From Moorena producens 3L (GTDB taxonomy: Bacteria; Cyanobacteriota; Cyanobacteriia; Cyanobacteriales; Coleofasciculaceae): a DNA stretch of 37,906 nt. Made by a program: the position numbers and the translations under genes. The notes below the pieces were generated by a model. It did no database searches. It was not told the origin of the DNA and worked only from the letters and a program-made list of their open reading frames with translations. The DNA lies in the NCBI RefSeq assembly GCF_000211815.1, contig NZ_GL890838.1, positions 16,713 through 54,618 of the forward strand, in the 5' to 3' direction. Each line of letters begins with the position of its first letter. The stretch's first letter is position 1. Of the stretch, positions 16,953-26,067 are shown piece by piece.

Positions 16953-17978
16953 ATGACCAGAAATGTCCATGACCAATTTGCCAAACAATGTCTTAAAGAA
17001 CTCCTCGACCCCCTGGGGAAAGTGGAAACGAGCTGGAAAGTGCCTGGGGAAGTTCAAGAAATTGATGTTTACTTTTTGCCATCTCAGCCACTAACCACCA
17101 ATGGACAAAGCCTAGGATTACTCGGAAAACTGGCCACAACCCCTGCAATGTTTGAACCGTTCCGCAACCCAGTCACTAAATTTGATGTGCTTAGTTGTAT
17201 CGGTAAACTGGCGCAAGTTCATGGTCAAGTTTTCCGTCAGGCTAAGCGGGCTAATGCCCAAGTTAGGGTCACCCAACTGCCTCGTTTATGGATTCTCTCC
17301 CCAACGGCTTCCGAAGAGTTTTTAGAAAGCTTCCATGCTCAACCAGATCTAGTTAATTATCCCAGGGGTATGTACTTTCTGGGTAAATCCTTGTATACCG
17401 CCATTGTGGCGATTCACCAACTGCCGGTTACTCCGGAAACGTTATGGTTGAGAATTCTCGGTAGAGGTAGAGTGCAACAGTACGCGATTGAGGAGTTGAA
17501 ATCCCTACCCAGCGGGAGTCAGTACAAAGACAATATCCTAGAATTAGTATATGACATGCTGGCAATCTTAGAGGCACGTATCAAACAAAATCAAGACCTT
17601 GAGGAAGATGACCGGGAGTTAATCATGCAATTATCTCAGATATATCAACAACGACTGGAATTAGCTACCGAGCTTGGCAAACAAGAAGGACTAGTCCAAG
17701 GCAAACAAGAGGGACTAGTCCAAGGCAAACAAGAGGGACTAGTCCAAGGCAAACAAGAGGGACTAGTCCAGGGCAAACAAGAGGGACTAGTCCAAGGTAG
17801 GCAAAACGAACGCCGTAGTATGGTCACTTACTTATTGCGTAGCCGTTTTGGTGAACTAGACCAGGAACTGCTAGCAATCATTGAGCCATTGATGGCACTC
17901 TCTCCAGAAGAATTTACCCCCCTACTCTTACAATTGTCTCGACTAGAATTATTGACTCGATTTGGAGAGCGAAATTAA
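16953..17978 (+). CDS. Rpn/PD-(D/E)XK nuclease-like protein with DUF4351 tail, copy 1
   Basis: The 341-residue protein starts MTRNVHDQFAKQCLKELLDP. Its N-terminal part (VPGEVQEIDVYFLP, then VLSCIGKLAQVH and RLWILSP) fits the Rpn/transposase-like nuclease fold, with Glu/Asp in EVQEIDVYF as possible active-site residues. The C-terminal third is a DUF4351 domain (MVTYLLRSRFGELDQE). Between them lie five tandem GKQEGLVQ octapeptides from a 24-bp repeat (about 17680-17800), probably a coiled coil. It has a close paralogue 114 bp downstream with a single octapeptide. Rpn-like proteins are linked to recombination and possibly defence. The exact function is unknown. Confidence 0.75.
   Translation: MTRNVHDQFAKQCLKELLDPLGKVETSWKVPGEVQEIDVYFLPSQPLTTNGQSLGLLGKLATTPAMFEPFRNPVTKFDVLSCIGKLAQVHGQVFRQAKRANAQVRVTQLPRLWILSPTASEEFLESFHAQPDLVNYPRGMYFLGKSLYTAIVAIHQLPVTPETLWLRILGRGRVQQYAIEELKSLPSGSQYKDNILELVYDMLAILEARIKQNQDLEEDDRELIMQLSQIYQQRLELATELGKQEGLVQGKQEGLVQGKQEGLVQGKQEGLVQGKQEGLVQGRQNERRSMVTYLLRSRFGELDQELLAIIEPLMALSPEEFTPLLLQLSRLELLTRFGERN
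17679..17798 (+). repeat. Five 24-bp repeats encoding GKQEGLVQ
   Basis: The unit ggcaaacaagagggactagt followed by ccaa occurs five times head to tail with few changes. The paralogue at 18093 keeps one unit at the same place, so the copy number has changed since duplication. Confidence 0.85.
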
Positions 17979-18092
17979 TAGAGGCTGTGGTTATTAATCC
18001 CCAATGTCGTGCCGGTTGACTAGCTCGATCATCCGCTTATTACTTAACTCGTAATTAAATACTAATTAAATCAATAGTCCTGAGGGTGTTCC

Positions 18093-19022
18093 ATGACCAG
18101 AAACGTCCATGACCAAAAGCCCATCCAATGTCTTAAAAAACTCCTCGACCCCCTGGGGAAGGTAGAAACGAACTGGGAAGTGCCTGGGGAAGTTCAAGAA
18201 ATTGATGTTTACTTTTTGCCATCCCAGGCACTAGCCACCAATGGACAAAGCCTGGGATTACTCGGAAAACTGGCCACAACCCCTGCAATGTTTGAACCGT
18301 TCCGTAACCCAGTTACTCAATTTGAGGTGCTCAGTTGTATCGGTAAACTGGCCCAGGTTCATGATCAAGTTTTCCGTCAGGCTAAGCGGGCTAATGCCCA
18401 AGTTAGGGTGACAGAACTGCCTCGTTTATGGATTCTCTCCCCAACGGCTTCGGAAGAGTTTTTAGAAAGCTTCAATTTTCAACCAGATCTGGTCAATTAT
18501 CCCAAGGGGATCTACTTTCTGGGGAAATCCTTGTATACGGCAATTGTGGCGATTGACCAACTGCCGGTGACCCCAGAAACCTTATGGTTGAGAATTCTCG
18601 GTAGAGGTAGAGTGCAACAGCAAGCGATTGAGGAATTGAAATCCTTACCCAGCGGGAGTCAGTACAAAGACAATATCCTAGAATTAGTATATGACATGCT
18701 GGCAATATTAGAGGCACGTATCAAACAAAATCAAGACCTAGAAGAAGATGAGAGGGAGTTAATCATGCAATTATCTCAGATATATCAACAACGACTGGAA
18801 TTAGCTACCGAGCTTGGCAAACAAGAGGGACTAGTCCAGGGCAAGCAAAACGAACGCCGTAGTATGGTCACTTACTTATTGCGTAGCCGTTTTGGTGAAC
18901 TAGACCAGGAAATGCTGGGAATTATTGAGCCATTGATGGTACTCTCTCCAGAAGAATTTACCCCCCTACTCTTACAATTGTCTCGACTAGAATTATTGAC
19001 TCGATTTGGAGAGCGAACATAG
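18093..19022 (+). CDS. Rpn/PD-(D/E)XK nuclease-like protein with DUF4351 tail, copy 2
   Basis: The 309-residue protein is a near duplicate of the preceding gene, with the same GTTCCATGACCAGAAA start context, the same EVQEIDVYFLPSQ block and the same DUF4351 C-terminus. It differs by scattered substitutions (for example NVHDQKPIQCLKK) and by having one GKQEGLVQ unit rather than five. The two stand head to tail, which indicates tandem duplication. Cytosolic, with no membrane segment. Confidence 0.75.
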   Translation: MTRNVHDQKPIQCLKKLLDPLGKVETNWEVPGEVQEIDVYFLPSQALATNGQSLGLLGKLATTPAMFEPFRNPVTQFEVLSCIGKLAQVHDQVFRQAKRANAQVRVTELPRLWILSPTASEEFLESFNFQPDLVNYPKGIYFLGKSLYTAIVAIDQLPVTPETLWLRILGRGRVQQQAIEELKSLPSGSQYKDNILELVYDMLAILEARIKQNQDLEEDERELIMQLSQIYQQRLELATELGKQEGLVQGKQNERRSMVTYLLRSRFGELDQEMLGIIEPLMVLSPEEFTPLLLQLSRLELLTRFGERT

Positions 19023-19058
19023 TCGCTAGGGAGTATGTTCACAAATCAAATGGAAATG

Positions 19059-19694
19059 CTATAGGAGCGCTATAGCTTTAATAACTTGTAGTAATTTAAT
19101 CGATGACTCCGATTCCATCAGGTTTAATACTGGCATCAACTGATAAATCGGAGGATTGCCAGCTTGGATATAAATAAACTGATAAATGTATCCGTTAGTC
19201 GATAGTCCCCAAACTGAGTCTTGATGGTCTAAACTCTTATAGGCATAGGTCAGTAATTGAGGTAACCCAACGGATACATCAACACTACTGTTTTTAGTTT
19301 CGATAACTAAGACCCAAAACGATACTTGATCTACTGTCTGTTGAGCTTTGTTAATTGCTAGAATATCTAGTCTGCCAGTAATTTTGGTATCCTGGTCTTG
19401 AATATCAATATCAGCAATTCCTTCTTCCAAGGAAATCTTTATTGGAGAGCGATAGAAGCCAGCTAATCGCAGTAAGGGAAAAACAGTGAGGGCTTTTACC
19501 AGTCCTTCAGATACTTTACCCGCGATCAAGTAATTATCAAAATCAGTCCGAATTTGTTCCAATTCCCGTTGCTCAAATTCAGTGATAGTGTCTAGGGATA
19601 ACCGGGAAGTTAATGAACTATTGTATTGCCGTTGAAAGCCAAAGGTATGATGCACATCTTCTAGAGATAGGTGACTAGCTTGTAGAATTGTCAT
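19059..19694 (-). CDS. Restriction-endonuclease-like protein (PD-(D/E)XK)
   Basis: The 211-residue protein has ITGRLDILAINKA followed by FWVLVIETKNSSVDV and GLPQLLTYAY, the D...ETK arrangement of PD-(D/E)XK nucleases, similar to the N-terminal nuclease domain of type I restriction subunit R or to lone cyanobacterial nuclease-like genes. No motor domain follows, so it is not a full restriction subunit. It converges on the Rpn/DUF4351 pair, with stops 36 bp apart. Its function could be defence or DNA repair; this is inferred from the motif only. Confidence 0.7.
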   Translation of the reverse strand: MTILQASHLSLEDVHHTFGFQRQYNSSLTSRLSLDTITEFEQRELEQIRTDFDNYLIAGKVSEGLVKALTVFPLLRLAGFYRSPIKISLEEGIADIDIQDQDTKITGRLDILAINKAQQTVDQVSFWVLVIETKNSSVDVSVGLPQLLTYAYKSLDHQDSVWGLSTNGYIYQFIYIQAGNPPIYQLMPVLNLMESESSIKLLQVIKAIALL

Positions 19695-19744
19695 AAGTTT
19701 ATAGGGTTCCGTGTATAAATTGTATAAATTGTGATAATTATTGT

Positions 19745-19795
19745 TCCGAAGTTCCCTACTCCCTACTCCCTACTCCCTACTCCCTAAAACCCAAT
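19745..19795. repeat. Heptamer run CCCTACT
   Basis: The 7-bp unit ccctact is repeated about five times between the nuclease-like gene and the GldG-like gene. Confidence 0.8.
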
Positions 19796-19840
19796 AATTT
19801 GTACCTCACCCAAATAATAATGCTATATCAGTTATCAATG

Positions 19841-21415
19841 CTAACGGCGTTGCCACCATACTAACCCAGCTGTAGTAAACCCGACTAAGGGCATAAGTAA
19901 CAGGGCAGTCCAACCCAGTAACTCAGCCTGGATTGCTGTTAGGTTAATCCGTCGATTGTTTTGTTCTTTAGGGCGGATAGATAGGACTTGATCATCTTGC
20001 TTGCTTAACCAGCTAATCGTATTGAGAAAAACATCACCATTTAATTGCTGATCAAACCAACCATTGGTGGCAAAATTAGAGTTACCATAGACTACTAGAC
20101 GAGATGAAGAAGTCTTTTTGTTACCATCCTCTTTAGGAGTCCCTTGATCAATCCCTTCGGCTTTGCGGCTTAATGCTACACCTAGGATTAACGGACCAGG
20201 GCGATCGCTTTCTGGATTCAATTCCAGTGGCTGCTGTTTAGGATTGCTCTCAGCCCAAGTTCTGTCATTGGTAATCAGCAAAGGAGTCTCCTGGATACCA
20301 TCTACTGGGGTAATTAAGAGCGATCGCGCCCAGGGATAAAAGGAAAATCCGTCGCCAAATTCCGTGGTAATGGGATGATTCCCGTAGCTGGTCACCATTG
20401 GAGTTGCTGCACCAAGCACTAAGGAACGTTCTGGAGCAGACGGGTCAATCACTAACCTACTGTCTAGCTTAATTCCCCAGTCTTTGAGAAAGCTATCCAA
20501 TTCAGGATTAGTATCAGGGTCGAGCATCAATAGTAAGCTACCACCCTTGGATAGATAGTTACGTAACCCTTTGACTTCTTTTTCTAAAAATGCTCGCATC
20601 GGACCTGCACTAACCACGATTGAGGCATCGGCTGGAACCTCTGAGCGTTCAGCTAAGTTAAGGGGTTGAACCGTAAAATTTTTATCCTCTAGAACACGTA
20701 CAGCCTCAGATAATCCCCCTTCTACTTCTGCTAAGGATTTTTCTCCGTGACCTTGGAGGAAGTAAACCCTAACCGAAATTTCCCGAGTCAGAGTTTCGAT
20801 ACCACTAGTAAGACTAGCTTCTGACAGAGGTTGGGTATCATTAACAGCTTGCAATAATTGTTGCTTGTCTTTATATTGTAGATAAACTTCTCCGATAGAC
20901 TGAACACCAAATTTCTGAGCTAGTGCTGGTTTTAGCTGAGGGTCAACAAACTGAAATTCAAAGTTTGACCCATACCGACGAAAGTTCTCTAACAACTCTC
21001 GGTCATCTGGATTGGGTTGTGGATTAAAGATCCAAACCTTAAGGGGCTGTCGTAAATTTTGCACCACTTGCTGGGACTGGGGTGACAGAGTATATAACTG
21101 ATTTTCTGTGAAATCGATGCGTTGGGTATAGCGCACCCCTAAAAAGTTAATCAGCCCTAAAATCACTAACATAGCTACGGTAGAAATAATAGCATTGGTT
21201 CCGACTTGGGTAGAACGGCTTTGCCAAAATTTCGGGGCCAACTGGGCTAAAAATACTAGCCCCACAAGACTAATGACAATACCAGCAATCAGTAACCCTA
21301 ATGCGTCTGGGGACCATTTTTCAGTAATAATCCTGACAGTGATTCCCGCCATGGTCAGTAGTGGCCCGAGCCAGAAAAGGTAAAGGAGATACTTCTTGGT
21401 TTTGCTTGTCTTCAT
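19841..21415 (-). CDS. GldG-like ABC transporter auxiliary protein
   Basis: About 524 residues from the ATG at 21415, which has GAGG six bases upstream; the frame also allows a start at 21445. Two N-terminal membrane segments (LLYLFWLGPLLTMAG, LGLLIAGIVISLVG) and a third near 90 (AIISTVAMLVILGLINFLGV) precede the periplasmic GldG/ABC_transp_aux domain (LYTLSPQSQQVVQNL, VYFLQGHGEKSL, GGSLLLMLDPDTNPEL). A last membrane segment lies at the C-terminus (LLGWTALLLMPLVGFTTA). GldG-type proteins work with an ABC permease and ATPase, whose genes lie at 26068 and 27107 on the same strand. In many cyanobacteria the three are adjacent; here about 4.6 kb separates this one from its partners. Confidence 0.88.
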   Translation of the reverse strand: MKTSKTKKYLLYLFWLGPLLTMAGITVRIITEKWSPDALGLLIAGIVISLVGLVFLAQLAPKFWQSRSTQVGTNAIISTVAMLVILGLINFLGVRYTQRIDFTENQLYTLSPQSQQVVQNLRQPLKVWIFNPQPNPDDRELLENFRRYGSNFEFQFVDPQLKPALAQKFGVQSIGEVYLQYKDKQQLLQAVNDTQPLSEASLTSGIETLTREISVRVYFLQGHGEKSLAEVEGGLSEAVRVLEDKNFTVQPLNLAERSEVPADASIVVSAGPMRAFLEKEVKGLRNYLSKGGSLLLMLDPDTNPELDSFLKDWGIKLDSRLVIDPSAPERSLVLGAATPMVTSYGNHPITTEFGDGFSFYPWARSLLITPVDGIQETPLLITNDRTWAESNPKQQPLELNPESDRPGPLILGVALSRKAEGIDQGTPKEDGNKKTSSSRLVVYGNSNFATNGWFDQQLNGDVFLNTISWLSKQDDQVLSIRPKEQNNRRINLTAIQAELLGWTALLLMPLVGFTTAGLVWWQRR

Positions 21416-22208
21416 CTCAAACCTCACGGGAGCTGCAACTATCATTACTTACTGATTGTAAGCATTCAGCTTAACCCGCTAGGTATTAGGCATTAGGCTT
21501 AGGGGTTAGGCTTAGGGGTTAGGCGTTAGCGGGTTTCACAGGGGAATTATGCGATCACATCGAACTTGAGAGGGGAATTATGCGATCGCATCGAACTTGA
21601 GAGGGGAATTATGCGATCGCATCGAACTTGAGAGGGGAATTATGCGATCGCATCGAACTTAAGATGGTAATTATGCGATCGCTTAGCAGCTCAATGGTTA
21701 GCATCGCGTAGCGGCTCAATGGTTAGCATCCCATGGAACTTCAGCGGGTAATCATAGGACAGCTATAGAGTGGAAAATTAAAATAACTAATTTTCATAAG
21801 TCCTAATTATTTAGCTATCAGATAATTATTTAGCTATCAGGTATCAGCACTCAGCACTCAGTACTCAGCATTCAGTAGTGATTCCACACATCCAGCCACA
21901 CTATTAGTTCGGTTTATAAATTGGTGAATAAGTTGACAATATTTTTATCCATAAAAAGATTATCCTTCATAGTTTTTTTGTAAACTTTGTATAAAGGCTT
22001 TGCTTAAATATAAAGTTTGTATAAACTTACTGGGGGGCCACAAGTGCTCCACAATACTTACCAGCTCTAGCTTTCAGGTCACTATCAGCGCAAACTCTAA
22101 ATAGACTTGGGGTTTCAATTACTTAAAACTCAATCCGTTATTATTTTGTTGAAGTTGGAGTACTATAAAGCGTATACATTTTGTAAGTGATGCACAAACC
22201 TACATTCG
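21416..22208. other. Gap with HIP1 tandem array
   Basis: Besides the leader of the GldG-like gene, the gap holds TTAGGC(A/T)-type repeats (about 21480-21530), a 31-bp HIP1 array (21540-21690), ggctcaatggttagcatc repeats and a tcagcac run (about 21840-21880). The last 300 bp before the kinase gene look unique and AT-rich and probably hold its promoter. Confidence 0.6.
21540..21690. repeat. 31-bp tandem array, each unit holding a HIP1 palindrome
   Basis: Four head-to-tail units of 31 bp (21540-21570, 21571-21601, 21602-21632, 21633-21663) and one degenerate unit follow the pattern AGGGGAATTATGCGATCGCA then TCGAACTTGAG. Units 2-4 contain the 12-bp palindrome ATGCGATCGCAT; unit 1 has GCGATCAC. 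There are no spacers, so it is not CRISPR. Confidence 0.85.
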
Positions 22209-24125
22209 ATGAGCGAATTTCCGGATTTTTCTAACTATGGCTACCAAGTCAAAAAACGATTAGGTCAGAACTATCACAGTGGTCGAGTAACTTATCAAGC
22301 CATCCATCTTAAAACTAAGCAAAAAGTTGTAAATCAAGCTATTCAATTTGCTCAATATAACAGTAGCTGGCATGGTTACCAATCCATTGAAAGTGAGATT
22401 AAGGTACTAAAACAGTTACACCATCCTAGGATTCCTCGCTATCTTGACTCCTTTGCTCCTGAGGGTGGTGTTTGTTTGGTACAGGAGTACAAAAACGCTC
22501 AACCTTTGTCTGCATACCCAAGCTTTACACCAGAGCAAATTCAGCAAATTGCCGTTCAAATGCTCGAAATTTTGGATTATCTCCAACATTTTTATAATCC
22601 GATAATTCACCGAGACATTAAACCAGAAAATGTTTTGTTAGATTACAGAATGCGGGTTTACTTAATTGATTTTGGTTTAGCAAAACTTGCCTATAGTTCA
22701 ATTGCTGTAAGTACTACGATGGCTGGCACAGCTGGATTTATGCCACCAGAACAATTATATAATCAACCCCTCAATAAAGCATCAGATATTTATAGTTTAG
22801 GAGTGACACTGATTTGTTTAGTAACAGGAATTAAAACAGCGAAAATTAGTAATTTAATTGATTTAAGCAATCATCGTCTAAAATTCAAGCATTTAGCTTC
22901 AGGTTTTAGCAAAGAATTTCTTAACTACCTAGACAAGATGGTAGAACCTGACCCTAAAAAGCGTCTTGCCAATCTAGAACGTATTTTTAAATCGGTTCCA
23001 TCACCACAGTCAATTCAAAGAAAAGTAATAGCCGAGTTTAGCAATAAACTGAAAGTAAAGAACCTGAATAAACGACTAAGTTCTGCTATAGTTACTGTAA
23101 TTAGTTTAGGGTTAGGTCTTACCTACGGATTAAACCAAATTGAGCAACTAGTAGTAAGTAAAATTCAACAGCATTGGAGCAATGGAGACTATGAAAAATG
23201 TATTAACTTAGCTCAAGAAGTTCCGGATTTTTTGAGCATCAATGAAAAATCGATATGCCTCTTAAATGACTGTTCTGTCGCACAACTAAATCAATCCACT
23301 AAACTAGTAGAGAACCCCAGACTTATCTATAAAGCAATTACTGAAGCTAAAAAAATACCTTCTGAGAGTAATAGTTACCAAGAAGCACAACAGTTAATTA
23401 CTCAATGGAAGCAATGGCAAAGTGAGCAAAATTTAATTCAACAAGCTCAACAAGACCTAAAGAAACGTAAATGGCAACAAGCCAAAGCAATGGCAGCACA
23501 GGTTAAGGCTGAACGTTTCCAGGAGCAAGCAATCCAAATTATTAACACTGCTGAAAGCAAACTAAAAGCTGCTGAATTAGAAAGACTAGCTGCTGAATTA
23601 GAAATACAAGGAGAAAACCTGATTATCAAGGCAAATCACTATGCTAATCAGCGACAGTATAGTCAAGCAATATCCATCGCCAAACGGATTCATAACCCTA
23701 CGCCATCTTATCAAGAAGCACAACGATTAATTGCTGAATGGCAAAGCCAAATCCCTCAAGTTTTTAGAAATTATTGGTCATCCCCACAAGTTAATGGCGC
23801 TCGCTTCGTCGTTGATAAGATAGAAAAGTGGAAAAATGGCCAATTAAAAATTTATTTTAAAGCTTATAATTACAATAATAAAGATAGCCGATTTTCAGAT
23901 TTTATCGCCGTTGATAACTTAGGAAATAATTATAGAGGTTATTCAGGCTCTAGTTGGGATGGAACAGTCATGGCTTCTAGGACACCAACTAAAGGTTATA
24001 TCACCTTAAAACAACCCCTAGATCCGAATGCCTCAGTGATTACACTTAGTTTTCGTCGTGTTTATACTTATAATCCAGGAATTAAACTAATCACTCTCAA
24101 AACACAAGGAATAAGAGTTAAGTAG
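22209..24125 (+). CDS. Ser/Thr protein kinase-like membrane protein lacking the usual catalytic Lys
   Basis: The 638-residue protein has an N-terminal Hanks-type kinase domain with HRDIKPENVLLD (about residues 136-147), LIDFGLAK, GTAGFMPPEQL and SDIYSLGVTL. The place of the VAIK lysine reads KVVNQAIQFAQ, where relatives have VVIKQFQFA, so Lys is replaced by Gln. A membrane segment (SAIVTVISLGLGLTYGL, about 296-312) is followed by TPR-like or coiled helices and a C-terminal beta domain (FRNYWSSPQVNGARFVVDKI to the end) of unknown role. It could be a pseudokinase or use another Lys. It lies divergent from the GldG-like gene and splits that operon. Confidence 0.88.
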   Translation: MSEFPDFSNYGYQVKKRLGQNYHSGRVTYQAIHLKTKQKVVNQAIQFAQYNSSWHGYQSIESEIKVLKQLHHPRIPRYLDSFAPEGGVCLVQEYKNAQPLSAYPSFTPEQIQQIAVQMLEILDYLQHFYNPIIHRDIKPENVLLDYRMRVYLIDFGLAKLAYSSIAVSTTMAGTAGFMPPEQLYNQPLNKASDIYSLGVTLICLVTGIKTAKISNLIDLSNHRLKFKHLASGFSKEFLNYLDKMVEPDPKKRLANLERIFKSVPSPQSIQRKVIAEFSNKLKVKNLNKRLSSAIVTVISLGLGLTYGLNQIEQLVVSKIQQHWSNGDYEKCINLAQEVPDFLSINEKSICLLNDCSVAQLNQSTKLVENPRLIYKAITEAKKIPSESNSYQEAQQLITQWKQWQSEQNLIQQAQQDLKKRKWQQAKAMAAQVKAERFQEQAIQIINTAESKLKAAELERLAAELEIQGENLIIKANHYANQRQYSQAISIAKRIHNPTPSYQEAQRLIAEWQSQIPQVFRNYWSSPQVNGARFVVDKIEKWKNGQLKIYFKAYNYNNKDSRFSDFIAVDNLGNNYRGYSGSSWDGTVMASRTPTKGYITLKQPLDPNASVITLSFRRVYTYNPGIKLITLKTQGIRVK

Positions 24126-24497
24126 TGGCAGGTTAGCTAAAAACTATAGCGCTGTGCCCAGGGAATAGGGAACAGGGAATAGGGAACAGGGGGAATAGTC
24201 TGGGGAGAGGGGAGCAGAATTTGATGCCCATACCAGATTTAAACCAATGAGTGCAACTGGCAACCCAGAAGAAGCCTTAAGAATACTGGCTAAACTTGAT
24301 GCTTTGATTGATGCTCTGACAGACTAGACTTCGCGGCAGTTGTCGGGAACAGAGAACTTCGGCTCTCGGAAATTCGGATGAAGAATTGACGAAAACATGA
24401 TCATAAAAGTGATGCAGCGCTATGTGATCAGCTTTTTCATTCCCTGTTGCCTGTTGCCTGTTGCCTGTTGCCTGTTCCCTGTTCCCTGTTGCCTGTG
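24126..24497. other. Gap with heptamers and a short coding scrap
   Basis: GGGAACA/GGGAATA units lie near 24158-24205 and TTCCCTG/TTGCCTG units near 24438-24497. In between, 24247-24327 reads MSATGNPEEALRILAKLDAL then IDALTD and stop, open upstream as EFDAHTRFKP, which may be the tail of a lost gene. I recognise no family. Confidence 0.4.
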
Positions 24498-25433
24498 TTA
24501 AACAACCAGGGCATCTGGTAAACTCTCCTTCTTAACCGCAGGATTAGCGGCAGAATACTCTCCAAAGCGCCAGCGTATAGGGCTAGCATTAGTTGTCTCT
24601 AAGACCTGGTCAATATGAAACTCCACTAACCGTTGCGCTCCTGGAACGGTAGTGAATCGTGACTGATCCCAAATCACCTCGGCTGTTCCTGTTAGTTGTA
24701 AGGTATTGCCTCGCTCAAAATCGATGAACAGCAGACCAGCATGGGGATTCACTGTCAGGTTACCTAGGGTTTGAAACATATTATTGCCAGCATAATTGGG
24801 AAACACTAGCTGATGATCACTGATCACCTGGATAAATCCCGGATATCCACCCCGATGAGAGGCATCTGCCCCAGTTTCTGGATTGAAACTGGCAATGAAA
24901 AAGGTATCAGATTGGGTAATCCAGTCTTGCTCGGTTGTGGTCAAAGCCTCAAAGCTGCGAATTTCATTTGGCTGCGTTGACTCAGGGGTATCAGTCTCTA
25001 GATGACGCAGCTGGATGTATTTGGGACAGTTGAAAAATACCTCAGTGGTCTGCATCATAATCTGCCCTTGGCCTTCTACTCTAGCCAAGCCATTCATCCG
25101 CAATCGTTTACGGCTAGTCAGGTCAATCACCAGAAGTCCCAGTACTCCATTTTTCACCAAGTTTTCGTACAACGGATCCCCATCGATCGGGATACAGTTA
25201 ATCTCAACAGTTTGATGATCTAAAACTTGGACAAAACCAGGTTGACCAGTCAGCAGTGATGCCCAAACCAAGCCATTGGTATCCACACTACTAGCGATCG
25301 CTAATTGTTGGGTTGTCAGGAGCATCTGAGCAGCCGGTTTGATAACGGGAGTAATCATTGAGCTGAGTTTCTCAGCTTCTTCCCTTACCCCAGACCGAGT
25401 TTGAACAGCAATCTCTCCAGTGTGAAAGCTCAT
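24498..25433 (-). CDS. Pyridoxamine 5'-phosphate oxidase-like FMN-binding protein
   Basis: The 311-residue protein has two split-barrel halves: ASSVDTNGLVWASLLTGQPG with VLGLLVIDLTSRKRLRMNG, then FIASFNPETGADASHRGG with NPHAGLLFIDFERGNTLQLT. Both match the pyridoxamine-phosphate-oxidase-like flavin-binding barrel used by many redox enzymes. AAAGGAG lies 7 bases before the ATG at 25433. No partner gene adjoins. The upstream region has palindromes that may bind a regulator. The substrate cannot be read from sequence; I would not call it PdxH. Confidence 0.82.
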   Translation of the reverse strand: MSFHTGEIAVQTRSGVREEAEKLSSMITPVIKPAAQMLLTTQQLAIASSVDTNGLVWASLLTGQPGFVQVLDHQTVEINCIPIDGDPLYENLVKNGVLGLLVIDLTSRKRLRMNGLARVEGQGQIMMQTTEVFFNCPKYIQLRHLETDTPESTQPNEIRSFEALTTTEQDWITQSDTFFIASFNPETGADASHRGGYPGFIQVISDHQLVFPNYAGNNMFQTLGNLTVNPHAGLLFIDFERGNTLQLTGTAEVIWDQSRFTTVPGAQRLVEFHIDQVLETTNASPIRWRFGEYSAANPAVKKESLPDALVV

Positions 25434-25461
25434 AATCTACTCCTTTGGGGATAGTCAGACA

Positions 25462-25515
25462 GAAAACAGCAGTTTTCTTGTACACAGAATTTCTGTATAT
25501 GTCTGTATCTAATCT
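25462..25515 (-). promoter_or_regulatory. Candidate operator upstream of the flavin-binding gene
   Basis: GAAAAC-AGCA-GTTTTC (25462-25477) and ACAGAA-T-TTCTGT (25484-25496) are perfect inverted repeats 29-63 bp before the start codon. They are followed by repeated TCTGT words. The position and symmetry suggest a repressor or activator site; the regulator is unknown. Confidence 0.35.
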
Positions 25516-25759
25516 GTCTGTCTTTAAAATATAAAACTGTCCAGATTTGGGCTAAAGAACACTATCACCCAGCACCGGACAGGATATAACCAGTCAGGGG
25601 TGTTAGGTCAATAGTTGCCTATCCCTGAACTTTCTATAATGTCAGACTACTAGGAAGACAAGAGCAAAATGTCTCAGTTTTTGTCTCAGTTTTGTCTGGT
25701 GTTGTTTAACTGACAATGACTAGTCTTAGTTCGATGTCAGAAATTGCTGTAAGAAATTG

Positions 25760-26060
25760 GTAGGTTTTGAGGAAAGCATTCAGCTATCAGCCTTTGGCCA
25801 CGCTACGGGAATGGCCACGCTACTTGAGGTGCTTTTGAATAAGCGATGCAGAGGTGCGACCCGTGGCGAATTTAATTACGGGTCAAACGCACCATTACGG
25901 TCTTGGGGAGGCAGCGCGGTCTTGGGGGTCCCCCCCACTCGCTATTGCCGTGGTTTCCCCCACTCGCTATTGCATCAAGACAACAGGTAAGCATTCGTTT
26001 AATCTGAGTTAAGTCTGCTGACCGCTGACTGCTGACCGCTGACCGCTGACCGCTGAATAC
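25760..26060. repeat. Composite of repeat modules
   Basis: In order: GCATTCAGC module, two family A halves (ggccacgctac, about 25797-25824), CTTGAGGTGCTTTTGAATAA, a family B copy (25842-25979) with an embedded imperfect family C palindrome (25852-25893) and a partly duplicated core, then a GCTGACC heptamer run (about 26018-26055). No gene is visible here. Confidence 0.7.
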
Positions 26061-26067
26061 TTACATA

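Noticed and set aside
17645..17827. Minus-strand repetitive protein (LPWTSPSC repeats)
   Set aside because: It is the antisense of the GKQEGLVQ-coding repeat in a real gene.
21540..21690. CRISPR array
   Set aside because: The 31-bp units are contiguous with no spacers, and no cas gene is present.
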